Assembly (NCBI GenBank): GCA_032622095.1
Contig: CP136061.1
Span: 212,566,373 to 212,630,372 of the forward strand
Length of the DNA stretch: 64,000 nucleotides
Source: Siphonodentalium dalli
Taxonomy: Eukaryota; Mollusca; Scaphopoda; Gadilida; Siphonodentaliidae
Reading direction: 5' to 3'
This document shows, piece after piece, positions 34,878 to 47,496 of this stretch. Position numbers and translations under genes: made by a program. The notes below the pieces were generated by a model. It was not told the origin of the DNA, searched no databases, and was given only the letters and a program-made list of their open reading frames with translations. Position 1 is the first letter of the stretch. Each line of letters begins with the position of its first letter.

Positions 34878-36152
34878 GGGTACGTTCATACGCTGGCAAT
34901 ATTGCACTGCAAACTGCAAAAATGCCAGCTGCAAAATTGCCAAAACGGATTAATTTCTGCACGCTGTCAACAAATCAGCGTTAGTAGTGATCAATGAACG
35001 ATAGCCGTTTTGCGTGATTGGTGAGCTGTTTGCAATATATTAGAACACGATGTGTGTTGGTATTCTTAGGCCAGTCAAAATAATGTCACTTGACATGTTG
35101 GAATGTGATATCGCCACGGCCAGCCCTCTCGCTGGGATGCTGCTCATATATGAGTACAATAAACCTCACCTAGACAGGAGATGGTGGGTCCGCAATTGGC
35201 TCAACGAAGATAACCGACGAATTCAAATCTTCCCGGGTATCATCCCAAACTCCAAACTTGTCATTCCAATAATTTTAGTCACAAACTCGTTGGTCTTCAT
35301 GTTAAGCAAAACAATAAGTTAAGAAAAACGGGGGGGGGGGGGGCGTGGAACTGTTGTTAAACAAAACAAAGAAATCAAATAAACAGTAACAAAGTTAATC
35401 AAAAGCACACAATATATTGTTATTCAAATGGTATGAATAATTATATAGGCCCATATATGATTTATCAATGCCAAAGACTAACATCCCATTATCCCTACTG
35501 TTAGATCCCGCCCCACCACCCACACCACCACGACACAAGCAGTCACTTTTAAACCACTACAATTACATCAATATCGCAGTCTGGGTAGATGGTGTTGGCA
35601 CGTCTTCGAACCCCAGCTTGATCTGAATTGAGTGATATCTCAATGTGCCATTCTGATCGATACATGACCATTTCGATAACAATTGAGAATTTGTACACGC
35701 TCACTGAAGTAAGCACATTTGAAGCAATGCATGGATACTCATAGTGAGTCCTGCCACCACCTCCCCTATAGCTCCCACATTTATGACTCGGGAAGCATCA
35801 CTTTTGGTACTCTTTGTATCACGCCATATCATCATATCCTCATATAACGGAGATCCGTACACATGTATAATTAAGTGTGTATGAGAATCACAGAGAACAC
35901 ACCCCGATCCCATTCGATCGTATCAAGGACGGTACCGACACAATAAATTATTGTTAGTGGCCTTGTGTTGTGGCCACCGACAGAGAGGTATACGCCGTTA
36001 TCATATATCACCGTTGATTGTTGACGACCAGCCACGACCCAGCACGAGCTCGTCGGTAGCTGGCAAAAATGCCAGCTAACAAAACAAAACAACCTTTGCA
36101 GCTGGCATATTTGCAGTTTGCAGTGCAATATTGCCAGCGTATGAACGTACCC
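34878..36152 (+). mobile_element. PIF/Harbinger-derived non-autonomous DNA transposon
   Basis: The ends are ~57-bp terminal inverted repeats with one mismatch, starting GGGTACGTTCATACGCTGGC at both ends. The flanks TGA (left) and TAA (right) fit a decayed 3-bp TNA target duplication, as used by PIF/Harbinger. Inside, around 35120-35220 on the plus strand, lies PHLDRRWWVRNWL, resembling the basic-aromatic RR-(Y/W)W-V segment near the start of Harbinger transposases. The catalytic part is absent, so it would depend on a transposase elsewhere. Confidence 0.75.
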
Positions 36153-37243
36153 TAAGTTAAATGTTAAAAGAGCATACCACATATATGAATTTATCGTGAA
36201 AACAAATGAGCACCCCCCCCCCCCCACAATCCACCCAACCCCTTCTTTATATTTCTGACTTATATTTCTGATTGATATTATCATGTTAACACATGTGTCA
36301 ATATACTTTTTGAACGCATTGATGTATGGTTTTTATCTTGAAGTAGTTAATATGTAAATAAAGATATTTAAAAAAAAATGTGTTTTGCAACATTCTGCGC
36401 GAGACTATTTTATTTAATAATGTCACACGTATGTCTTTTTGTGATCTTAAGTTTTAAAGCTCAATTAGGCATTGGTGTAATCCATGTCTTTCGATGGCAT
36501 TTTACTGTCTTTTATTTGTGGTGAATATGTTCACAAGTATTGGTTCTCTTGTCGTTCAACTAAATTGGCTGACATCATGATTGTCTATTGCAGAAAGCCT
36601 CCAGTGACTGCACACACAATGAAATGGTACTATATTGGCTGGTGCTACGGCGTGTTTCTCGCTAACAGGTAATGGTACCTCGCGCAATATACATACACCA
36701 ATTACACATTTGAAGCAACTCATGCCATTTCCGAGGACTTTCACAAATATGAAGGATTCAAGACATGGCCATCATCCAAAGGGACCAAATATTAATATTT
36801 TTATTTCACAAGTAGCTTCTTTTTATTCAAATACACGCAGAAGCAACTGGACGGTTTCCGATTGCGTATATATCCTGGATGCAACAAGCCGTATCGTCGA
36901 TGCAACAGTGATGCACGTGCGTTATGCAGAAACTCACTTCGTTTCTAAAACATGTTCAGTTGATAACATGCACAATCATCGTGTTATATATATATTAACT
37001 ATACCAGAAATAACAAATCCGAAAGCGAACAAACATCAAGGGGCTCCCACAGAGCGTGCTCATCTGAGGTTGGGTCTGAGGTAAGAAAAATGTAGATCTC
37101 CGTCATTGACCAACCTTCATGAAATGTGACCCGCAGCAACATCGCCTCGGCAATATAAACCGTTAATCTCAATGTCAATCTGACTCCAGGGGTTAGCAAA
37201 GGTTGGATCTATCAAACAATGATGCCATAGCAGACATGCACGA
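36153..37243. other. spacer, no gene seen
   Basis: No supported gene. The phrase atgccatttccgagga.tttcacaa occurs at about 36722 and again at 37337, marking a short diverged duplication. Confidence 0.35.
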
Positions 37244-37312
37244 ACAATGACACAACACACAATCAATACATGTACCCGAAGTACATGTATTGATTGTGTG
37301 TTGTCTCATTGT
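37244..37312. repeat. near-perfect 32-bp hairpin
   Basis: Arms 37244-37275 and 37281-37312 pair with a single mismatch around the 5-nt loop CCGAA; the inner arm is ATCAATACATGTAC. No gene is involved. Confidence 0.85.
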
Positions 37313-37539
37313 GTGTTCATATATTTTCAAAATGTTCATGCCATTTCCGAGGAATTTCACAAGTAGAATCAACAGTAGGTGCATCTAATCTTGTCCATAC
37401 TGAATGGTTGTTGAAATTTTGAAAATCTGACTCTGCATTGCATGAGTATATGCCGTGTATACACGCGTGAGTATGATGCACAACCTTTGCACTGTCGCAC
37501 ATCTCGCTGCTTTTCTCCACATATCTAGGCTAAGTCTGG

Positions 37540-38760
37540 TAGAATTTAATATTTATAGCATATACTAGCTGAAATAGGCTTCTGTGTCGAATGGGCATGT
37601 GGCCCCTTTGTCCGTTTCGCGCACATTTTGATCTTAGACAATAACTTTTTTCAATGGCGGTCCCTTTACGCGCGTCGCGCAAAAATTATTTTTTAAATTT
37701 AAGTTTCGAATTTTTTTTTTTTAATTGTCCTTCTTGCTCAATTTAACAGAACATTTGTTTTGTTTTAAATTAAATTAATTGGCTTTTAAATCAAAATTTT
37801 GAAAATCTAACGCCGTTGTAACATCCGCCAGGATATTCCGATTGACCACACCGAATTTGCTTTTAATCGGTCCAGGGCACAGGTCCCCAGAACAAAAATT
37901 GACCCCACCCCAATAGTAATTAATCCTATAGAAAGGTATCAAACTTGGCCCGGCCTAATTTCTTATCATTTTCACAAAGTCCACAATCATGTTCAAAATA
38001 CATAAAAATAATTTTACATAAATGACTCATATATATAGATGGAAAGATATATTATTACTCTTCAATTTGATGTATCCCGTGTAAAACTTGGTTAAGAAAA
38101 ACTCGGCTTATGAGCACAGGTCTGACGCAAACCGGCTGTAAAATTTTCACTCGTTCGAGATGGTGTCGGCTAAACCGGGCCAAAGAGTACGATTTTTACA
38201 CCGACTTGCGCTTCAAAAACACAATCAGCGGTTAGTAGAATATATATATTATACATCATTAGAAGCGGAATTGTTTACTAGCCCACCAAAACCAAACACG
38301 CCACATCTCGGCATCGTATCGTTATTGAAAAATTCAGTTTCATAAACCCGGAAGCAAATTAAAAATTTCCAAAACCAGCCATTTTGTGCGAGTCTGCTAT
38401 AAGTACAATTTATAGTTCTTATGCAACACAATATATAGTTCTAAAAATTAAATAAATACACAGACTGAATTTTGTAGGGGATACATCAAATTGAAGAGTA
38501 ATAACATATCTTTCTACCTATATATGAGACATTTATGTAACAAACATTATTTTTGTGTATTTTGAACCTGATTGAGGACTTTGTGAAAATGATAACAAAT
38601 TAGGCCGCGCCAAGTTGGATACCTTTCTGTAGGACCAAGTACTATTGGGGGTGGGGTCAATTTTTATTCTGGGGACCTGTGGTCCAGGGGTCTGGGAGAA
38701 ATCGCTAACAGACAGACGGACAGCCAGACAAGCCGACATACAGATCCCACTCTTTTATAT
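37540..38760. repeat. interspersed repeat holding a foldback insertion
   Basis: The flanks (cgcgcacattttgat..., T/A-rich core, cggtccagggcac, ending in agacagacggac) resemble 52690-52995, so this is a dispersed family. Within it 37879-38078 is an inverted copy of 38478-38680 around a 400-bp centre, consistent with insertion of a foldback element; its ends read ACAGGTCCCCAGAA. Confidence 0.6.
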
Positions 38761-38880
38761 ATATTTAGTCTTATTATCTTGATATCTTAATTGATATATT
38801 CATATAAATACTATATTACTAGTATTGGTAGACATTAAGTGACATGCTTTTAAATATTTTTATTTCAATATATCTCAGTT

Positions 38881-39380
38881 TTAAAGGCACGTGAGGCCTT
38901 AATTGTCGAAAATATTCATATTTGTTCCAAACACCGTAAACAGAAAAAACATTAAAATGCATACAGTTTCGTTCATATATACCATGACCATCGCGCAAAC
39001 AGCATGTTATCATAAATACCTACTATATTTTACCTAAGCAAGAGCCTGATTGGGTTACAGAGGACAGCACAATGCTACTGGCTAATCACACACAAATGGC
39101 ATAAAGGCTCTTTATTAGTTCCATATCAGGAATTCACCAACAAAGAACGCTCTTTATGTTTACCATCATAATATAAACAAACACCAGAAAAGTAACTTTT
39201 TATGCTTTTGTGTATATAACAATGGTTAAACATATGAGAATAACATACTGTTTATGCGATATTTCTTATTTATATACGGACAAGTCTGTCTACATTTTGA
39301 TGTTCTTTCTGTTTGTGGCGGTTTTTGACGGTGGAAATATTTTCACAGGATACCCACCACCAAGGCCAACGTACCTTTAA
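38881..39380 (-). mobile_element. 500-bp TTAA-type MITE, intact
   Basis: It starts TTAAAGGCACGTGAGGCCTT and ends ...GGCCAACGTACCTTTAA, with imperfect terminal inverted repeats inside TTAA. It is the reverse complement of 48414-48904 with modest divergence. No coding capacity. Confidence 0.8.
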
Positions 39381-40039
39381 GAGTAAGAAATAAGTTAGTT
39401 TTATTTTAGCTTCTGACATTCTTAATTAAATGCAGACAGGTACCTTCGACATACTTCGGAAACATCTGTCCATACATAACTGTCCCGTACCCAACAGACT
39501 ACGGCAATAAACAACTTCAGTAAGGGTCTCCATCTGGTTTTACTAACATATATTTGTTTTGTTTTTTTGTAGTTAAGATATGTCTTCACTGTCATATCTG
39601 TTTTTCTCCACCCCGCCCTCTGAGTTGACTCTTCGTGTTGGAAGCACCCACGGCGTTGAGCGTCCATACCGTATTTTGTTGAGATTCAAGAAAACACGAC
39701 TAAAATGTATGTGCGCACGAACGAACACTGTTATTTCCAGACAATTAAAGAAGGACCACTAGTACTTTAGAACAGAAACGCGAACAACGTCTTTCTGTTC
39801 TCTTTTGAAACATAACAAATTCGGAATTGATTCCCATATAAGACATATGTACATGCCCGTAACGTTGAACGGACAGATGGTCAAACGGACAAAGTTCAAC
39901 AAGTAGACACCTTGCATTATTTGTCAGAAAAGTTGGGGTATAAATGAATATCTTGTTGAATGTTTCATACACACAAGGCTTTCTCTTCAATAAGTCTTAC
40001 CACGACCAGTGTATGCTTCTGTTTTCCATTCAAATATAG
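39381..40039. other. region upstream of the lectin exon
   Basis: It ends with an acceptor (ttccattcaaatatag) at 40039. The signal-peptide exon expected upstream of the lectin exon was not identified here or further left. Confidence 0.4.
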
Positions 40040-40228
40040 GTATAGCGCTTTGTCCAACAGAAAAGGGATACACACTGGAAAAGTCTCTCAGTATTTGCTA
40101 CACAATCAACATAACGACTGGTGGATGGGACGATCATCAGGCATTCTGTTCAAATGAAGGCGGTCATCTCTTAGTGATAACAAATCAAGCCACACAGGAC
40201 TGGTTCAAAAATGAGCTGTCAAAAACAG
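40040..40228 (+). CDS. C-type lectin, N-terminal domain exon
   Basis: A 189-nt exon between AG (40039) and GT (40229), phase 1 on both sides. The peptide (about IALCPTEKGYTLEKSLSICY ... WDDHQAFCSNEGGHLLVITN) is the first half of a C-type lectin domain: an early Cys pair, then the W-x-x-H-x-x-F-C helix and the G-G-H-L-(V/L)-x-I strand. It joins in frame to the exon at 46912 (codon G|AG). The two halves form a secreted-type carbohydrate-recognition domain; the leader exon is not in view. Confidence 0.8.
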
Positions 40229-40449
40229 GTATAATCCAATCTCCTTCGGTAGTTATATGTCCATATACTAATCGGTATTGACTGAGTGCGATTGTTATAT
40301 GTCCGAATATACCGATGTATACATTTAATTACTTGGTGAAGTGTGAAACCTTTTACTGTCCACTTAAAAACGTCGTTTCTCGATATGGCGGTATTCCATA
40401 GTTACAAATTCAGCCTAGCAATGATCGCCCTGACCTCTAATTTACACAC

Positions 40450-41990
40450 TACACGGGTGTGACTAATTAGTGCCCGGGCACGCCCGGGCACGCCCGGGCA
40501 CGCCCGGGCAAGCCCGGGCACGCCCGGGCAGGTCCGGGTGTTCTCATGGGCCCGCAGACAGTCTAATATGATGCCACATGGTAGTAGGATACAGAATAAG
40601 CATATATTGTGAAAATTGACTTGCTGTGTCGTCCACCGGCGGGTTTATTAACCATTTAAATGCCGATATTGACTAAAAGAACCCGGGAGAGCCCAGACGG
40701 ACGCATAGACCCGACCATATTATATATTGATGACTAATGGTAGCGAGGCACTTACTAAAGGTATATATTGCAAATATTGACTCGCTATCTCGCTCGCGGC
40801 CGGCTTCATTAACCCCTTAAATGACGATATGCGCCAGAAGAACATGGCGCAAGCCCGGGCACGCCCGGGCAGGCCCTGGTGATCTCATGGACCCGCAGAC
40901 AGTCTAATATGATGTCATATGGTAGTAGGATACAGAATAAGCATATATTGTGAAAATTGACTTGCTGTGTCGTCCACCGGCGGGTTTATTAACCATTTAA
41001 ATGCCGATATTGACTAAAAGAACCCGGGAGAGCCCAGACGGACGCATAGACCCGACCATATTATATATTGATGACTAATGGTAGCGAGGCACTTACTAAA
41101 GGTATATATTGCAAATATTGACTCGCTATCTCGCTCGCGGCCGGCTTCATTAACCCCTTAAATGACGATATGCGCCAGAAGAACATGGCGCAAGCCCGGG
41201 CACGCCCGGGCATGCCCTGGTGATCTCATGGACCCACAGACAGTCTAATATGATGTCATATGGTAGTAGGATACAGAATAAGCATATATTATGAAAATTG
41301 ACTTGCTGTGTCGTCCACCGGCGGGTTTATTAACCATTTAAATGCCGATATTGACTAAAAGAACCCGGGAGAGCCCAGACGGACGCATAGACCCGACCAT
41401 ATTATATATTGATGACTAATGGTTGCGAGGCACTTACTAAAGGTATATTGCAAATATTGACTCGCTATCTCGTTCGCGGCCGGCTTCATTAACCCCTTAA
41501 ATGACGATATGTGCCAGAAGAACATGGCGCAAGCCCGGGCACGCCCGGGCAGGCCCTGGTGGTCTCATGGGGCCCGCAGACAGTCTAATATGATGTCATA
41601 TGGTAGTAGGATACAGAATAAGCATATATTTTGAAAATTGACTTGCTGTGTCGTCCACCGGCGGGTTTATTAACCCTCTAAATATCGATATTAACTAAAA
41701 GAACCCGGGAGAGACCGGACGGACACAGAAACCTGATAATATTATATATTGATGACTAATGGTAGCGAGGCACTTACTAAAGGTATATTGCAAATATTGA
41801 CTCCCTATCTCGTTCCCGCCGGCTTCATTAACCCCTTAAATAACGATATGCGCCAGAAGAACGCGGCAAGCCCGGGCAAGCCCGGACAGGCCCTGGCTGC
41901 ATCCTGAACCCGCGGACAGTCTAATATGATTCCGTACGGTAGTAGGATTCTGAATAAGCATGCAAATTTACTTGCTGGGTCAGAGGGGGG
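40450..41990. repeat. 340-bp dimeric satellite, about 4.3 copies
   Basis: The phrase cccgcagacagtctaatatg recurs at 40551, 40892, 41233, 41573 and 41909, spacing 341, 341, 340 and 336 bp. Each unit is a dimer: both ~170-bp halves carry a ggtag..-...attga(c)t..gct...cggc-tt(t/c)attaacc..-taaatg.cgat skeleton but have diverged. A short (cgcccgggca)n run precedes the array (40471-40530) and short versions occur in each unit. Confidence 0.9.
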
Positions 41991-43994
41991 GGGAGCAATC
42001 AGCACATATATTTACAATGATCACTTCTCTTATGCATGATACTGTTTTACATAGGAAAAATTAAAACTATGTGTAGAGTGGAGTCACTAGTTTGCCAGTA
42101 CCTTTATATGGCTTTTTGTTTTTGTTTTTTTGTGCAGCATCGAGTTTCTGAAATTGTTACCACATTGTTAGCTATATATATCATTTATAGCTATATCATT
42201 TTTGATTTGTGTCTCTGAAGATTATCAAATTCGAGCAGCTACTTATTGTGAGTCAGAAATACAATTGGCGACTAACGAAATCGATTGCTAGTTAGTATAA
42301 ATATTTGAGTTGCCTCAAATATAGCCTTGTTAAGTCTTTTGGGGAATGAATAATCTACATTGACTGCTACATTTCTGAATTGGTACCGATCTTAAAGGGA
42401 CACTAGGCATTCCATCGCAATTATCAGGATATACAAACTTAATCTCGCCATATATAAACTGTAATTTAATTGGGAAAACGGAGATTATTCCTAAAGTAGA
42501 ATCGGTATTTGACCTTGCCAACTATAGAATGCCAGTGATGGTTGTTTATTCACACTGTTTAACATATCATGTAACAATCCAAGCAAACGGATTTTTGGTG
42601 ACATCTAGATGTTGGATGGGGATAGTCTAAAAACTGCAGGGGGTGCGGACGTAAATTCACAGGTGGGCACCGCCCACTTAGAATCCACATCGTACGTCCC
42701 TGTCTGTCTCATCAAAGATCATTTTGAAAAAAATATCAGTGGTCATTGTCAACTTCCACAATGAAGCCTAATATTATTATATAGAAACACATTTTTTGTG
42801 GGACACCCCATTAACTAATTCTCGTGCACACGCAACAAAATGTAAGTGTCACATATTATTTTATCACAGAAATACACTGGCTAGTGTTTGTATTATATGT
42901 GCACTATGAGGTGCACCAATATTCACAAGGTTGAACTTGCAAACAAACGAAAATCAAAGAAGCGTCTCGACATTCAAAATGAAAACATAAAGGAGACGAG
43001 AAAGTCACCACGGAAGTCAGAGTGCAACTCAATTATGATACTGTTCCATATGGAGTGTCTTGTCTGGAGGTGAAAAATTCATCGCACTAAGACATTCAAG
43101 AAAACGAGTCGGAGAGCCATTAACTTTGTGTCAAACTCAAGATGCTTCTAAAGCTCTGCTCTGCATGAGACATATTAAGGAGTTTAGTGATTTGGGTGCA
43201 CGCACAAACTGTGCCATTATAGACGGTAATGCATTGATCCAACATACACGATACATTCAAGAGAATTTCAGTAAGTTGTTGTTTTTTTTTTTGTAACCGC
43301 ATTGATGTTGTGGTCGACCCCTCAAAGTTAATGCAAAAATACACATTGTATATAATTATCAATATTTAAATAAATTGCTGTCTATATGGGTATATGTGTG
43401 TGGAAACTTCCGGTATTCAACATGAACACAAATGTATTACATGTATAGTGTATTCATTTGAGCATGCATGAGGCAGGATAGAGGGTCTTATTTCTCAGTA
43501 TCATGTATTTAAGATAATCTGTAAAAATAAAAAGAACCGGAAACAACAATATAACAGCGAACTAAACAAGTTTTTGTATGTGAAAGTTATTAATTATCAA
43601 TATATCAGAATACTAGACACATTTATTCAGTCAACTATTTTTCAAAAACTTGGCATGTTCGCATTTTTGGCTATTTGTATGAGTGAAATGTTAGCATTTT
43701 GGCCCAATTGTATAGTATATTTAGATCACGCCACGAGTCTCTGCCTAGCTGCATGATTTATGCCACTTGTGTGAGCCGATTTTGCGATAGACATGTATTT
43801 ATTACCCGGAGGAAATTTCATGCTTTAGCGACTGAAAGCCAAATCCGCTCAAAAAGTCGCCTGCTGTGGAATACTTAATTAATAAGCCACTTTTGATTAG
43901 AACACATTTATCATATTGTGACGGTAAACAGGTGTTGTTACAGTACTACAATTTAATCACAAGCTTTCAAACCACGAAATACTAACATCATTGG

Positions 43995-44330
43995 TTGTCA
44001 TACATATTTAGTTGCAGAGAAATTGTCGAAATTACATCACAATCTGAATTCTTCGGACAACCAATTCGGATTCAAACGGAACCATTTGACAGATGGGTGT
44101 GTATATGCGCATTGAAAGAAACCATTCGGCATTATGTCTCCAATGATACCGCCGCTTTGTGTGCTTTGTGGACGCAAGCAAGGCATTTGATCGTGCTAAT
44201 CATGCAGAGTTATACGATATTCTTCAAGAGTGAAACGTTCCATCTGATATAGTACGTTTGTTGAAAGACTGGTTGAAAACTGAAACATTCAACGTTCGCT
44301 GGGGATCATCCTATTCATAAAACTTCCAAC
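43995..44330 (+). pseudogene. non-LTR retrotransposon RT fragment
   Basis: The frames around 44100-44320 together show an RT palm start: CALKETIRHYVSNDTA, then (after a frame change) DASKAFD-like and NHAELYDIL, then VRLLKDWL. Several frameshifts are needed, so this is a short dead relic. Confidence 0.55.
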
Positions 44331-44784
44331 CACTCAGTTGAGTTCGACAGGATAGTATATTTCGCAAAATTTCAGGAGGCTCCAGTCAAGGAAGGGTTAA
44401 ACATATATGGCTAATTATAACTCCAATTTAGACCCACAATTATGACGGAATATGGAATGGAGTAATGTAGGCCGCTAAATACAACACACATTGATACAAC
44501 CATGCAAAACAAGTTTAGCCAAATGTTTAGCCAAATGAAATTTTTATTAGCCAAATTCGAACAAGATTGGCCATTGGCCAATTTGGCCACCGACACGCGA
44601 ACACTGAACCTAACTCCAATCAGGTATCATATACAAATGATTTTAATTCAAGTTGAATATTTGTCGATAAAACGCGCATTGTGAATCCGAGCAGCTAAGT
44701 GCTGTGTGTCGCTTACATGCATGCAACCATGCCATCGTGATTTTTATTTTATATTTTTTCACAAGAACGCAAAGATGTACAGTG

Positions 44785-46366
44785 CAGGGATGGGGTAATT
44801 GTAATTTGTAATTGTAATTGATTGTAATTAATTACATTTTTTCAAGTAATTGCATGTAATTGGTAATTGAGTTTATTCTCAATTACATGTAATTGCAATT
44901 GTAATTGGTTAGGATGTAATTGTAATTGTAATTAGGGTCTTAATTTCAATTACTTCAAAATCACAGGTACTTGTTTCTTCTCAAAGTTCTCTTTCATGAT
45001 TCATCCAATGGTTTCTTCAAATGTTTTTTTTCTCCAAATTTCAAAGCGTAAGACTGGTGACTGGCTATCATTATGTTGTCACAACACTAAGTCTTTATCC
45101 ACTGTGTCTCAATTGTGAATTATGTTGACACCTCCTGTTTGTTTGCTTAAGCATTGGTTAACCTTTGAGGTAGAAGCCTACTAGAAGGCTTGTTTTGATA
45201 AATACAATGAGAAACCAACTTCAAATAATTGACAATAGATCACTATAATATATCACTCTTTACTTATGATCATGTTTCGTTATCTCCATCTGTTATGGTA
45301 GAAATTCATACCAACCATTGCTAATGCTATCAACATGTCTACAAAAAATCTGGCAGCATTTTAATTTGCAGAAAGACACACACCGTGTCCTATGAAAGCG
45401 AAATGCAAACTTTGCCCAACTACAATATCCAGTTCCACAAAAGTTACCTCCAATTTTGTGACACATCTGAAGGTAAGTTTCCATTTCTATGTATTAGTTT
45501 TGTTTAATTCCATTGACATATAAATTCAGTCATATGGTAGTATTGGTATATGCATTGTGTATTGTCCCTTCTAATTTGCAACTGAATGACAAAGTGGGGA
45601 CAAATCCCTGCCTCAATACTCCCCCAATTAGCACTGTCTAGTGGCGGCATTGTGTTACCAGTAAGCTGGTGGCCACAAAGGCTAATTAAGTTTATGACTC
45701 TAATTAACAATCAGAGTGTTGATTATCTCATTGTCCTTTACAATTGGCCTGGCTGTGTGTCTGACTTACTGAGATAGTCTTATTCCCTTAATAATTAAAT
45801 GATGGATACATGTGTGTTACTAAAAATTATTTTCATTTTATAGCGAAAGCATCAAGATGTCTATGAATCCACAGTCACACAAGCACCATCAGCAAGTGAT
45901 CAACAACCTACTAGGATCTTTCAGTATGCACAAACATCGGTCAAGAATGCCAAAGCATTGAAGATAGTTAGCAAAGTTCATAAATCTCTGATATCATTCC
46001 AATTTCTAGAAGATCAACCCGACTACAAGCTGCCAATGCAACACGCTGGAATTTCCAGCTATAAATCATGATTCGCTCAGTTCTACGAACACCTACACTG
46101 TACCAAGTGTGCTTCACTGTGTATTTAATCTTGCTTGTATTAAATTTATGTTTTGTTATCAAATAGAGTTTATATAAATAAAAAAGTGTTCCTACTTCAA
46201 TGATGTGCTGAAATGTAATTGTAATTGAATTACATTTCAAAGTAATTGTAATTGTAATTAATTACATTGTGAAATAGATGTAATGTGAATTGTAATTGTA
46301 ATTGAAAAATGTTGAAGTAATTGTAATTGTAATTAATTACATTCACAAGTAATTGCCCCAAGCCTG
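44785..46366 (+). mobile_element. hAT transposon derivative
   Basis: It begins CAGGGATGGGG and ends CCCCAAGCCTG, hAT-like termini, and is flanked by a perfect 8-bp target duplication GTACAGTG (44777-44784; 46367-46374). Just inside each end is a dense run of TGTAATTGTAATT repeats in both orientations (44795-44945; 46208-46350), which act as sub-terminal binding sites in hAT elements. The interior keeps a two-exon BED finger gene but no hAT dimerisation or catalytic domain. Confidence 0.9.
45391..46072 (+). CDS. BED zinc-finger protein of the hAT derivative (two exons)
   Basis: Exon 1 from about ATG 45391 to 45472 encodes MKAKCKLCPTTISSSTKVTS then NFVTHLK; exon 2 from 45844 continues RKHQDVYEST and runs open to a TGA near 46071. 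The intron is GT (45473) ... TAG (45843), phase 0. C-x2-C plus H-x4-H, the latter made only after splicing, form a complete BED-type finger, the DNA-binding part of hAT transposases. A frame open further upstream would add residues. About 100 residues in all; truncated before the catalytic region. It could bind the element's own sub-terminal repeats. Confidence 0.6.
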
Positions 46367-46911
46367 GTACAGTGTAACTTAGAAAGTGAACAAAAGGTGT
46401 CGGAAAATTAATCGATTCTATGAATGAATGTCAATGACGCGCTGATCAACATGACTTTGTTCAGTTTGTGCTTTAAGTAACCCCATGGGCGTATCTAGAG
46501 ATTTGATGCACAAGAAGCATTGTAAAAAAAATTAAAGAAAAAACCGTGCCGAAACGTCCAAGTGCTTGGGCCGAAACAACCAAGTGCCGAAAACTAAGGC
46601 ACCGAAACGTCCTGAAAACCAGGTGCCGAAATGTCCAAGTGCCGAAACGTCCTGCACCCGATTAGATTAGTCTGTCTGTCACAGGCAACCGACCACCCCT
46701 CTGATTCGATTAGGTGACTAGGAAAGCATGCATGTCCACTGGAAGTGATCTCTTAACAACAATATGATACACACTTGTGAGTCAGTTGTGACCATGGCCC
46801 TCTGACTGGGCTGACTCTTTTCAATCAATGTTGACACCTTTGAAAATCGAGATCCATATTCCTTAAACGATAAATGATGTCGCGTGATTGTGTGTTTATA
46901 TCATATTCTAG

Positions 46912-47147
46912 AGAACATTGGACCGAGGGTGTGGACGATTGACGGAACTGACGTCATAGAGGAAGGTGTTTGGAGACTGCAAGATGGAAGTTTGATGACG
47001 TGGACAACATGGAATTCTGGAGAGCCCAACAACATGGAACCTGACAACTGTAACACATTGGACCCTCCTTATCTGTACTTGTGGAACGACATTCCATGCC
47101 ATTCATACGGGCCTGTACTCGGATTCATCTGCCAAATAGACCAATGA
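46912..47147 (+). CDS. C-type lectin, C-terminal domain exon
   Basis: Terminal exon from acceptor tattctag (46911) to TGA. It encodes VWRLQDGSLMTWTTWNSGEP followed by NNMEPDNC and YLWNDIPC...GFICQIDQ. EPN and WND are the calcium/sugar-binding motifs of C-type lectins; EPN predicts mannose-type (equatorial 3-/4-OH) sugar preference. Conserved Cys residues for the domain disulfides are present. The phase (first codon completed by AG) matches the exon at 40040. The 3' UTR runs to an AATAAA at 47491. Confidence 0.85.
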
Positions 47148-47490
47148 AAGCATCAAATTGACGATGATAACGCACTTACACATAAGGCCTTGACATGTGC
47201 GGAAGTAAACACAGTCTGTAAACTCGCCATCACCCAAAAGATATGGAACAATTGATTGAACTTGTTCTTATGTTTATTATTGACAATCCTTCAGATATCG
47301 ACATTGTGCATGTGGGAACTATTGTTATAGCCTAGTTCGTTGGTGATTTTAGCCAGGCAAACTGGACAAATGTGCCAATTTTCACAGTATAGGTTTGGAA
47401 GGCTTATTGACCACATTGTGCTTCAAGAAGCAACAGTTTGTGCAATGTGACACTTTTTATGCTGTTGCGCCACTTGTCATGATATACGCC

Positions 47491-47496
47491 AATAAA
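47491..47496 (+). terminator. polyadenylation signal of the lectin gene
   Basis: AATAAA about 345 nt after the lectin stop codon, the first on this strand in the 3' region. Confidence 0.5.

Larger units (their letters stand above)
40229..46911 (+). other. 6.7-kb lectin intron filled with repeats
   Basis: Phase-1 intron (GTATAA...TTCTAG). It contains the 340-bp satellite (40450-41990), a LINE relic (43995-44330) and a hAT derivative (44785-46366). Remaining parts (42000-43994; 46375-46911) show nothing coding. At 46540-46650 a short phrase 'gccgaaac.tcc' repeats several times. Confidence 0.6.

Noticed and set aside
43060-43296. 78-codon frame with a possible donor after it
   Set aside because: No recognised domain; phases do not fit the two lectin exons, which join each other directly.
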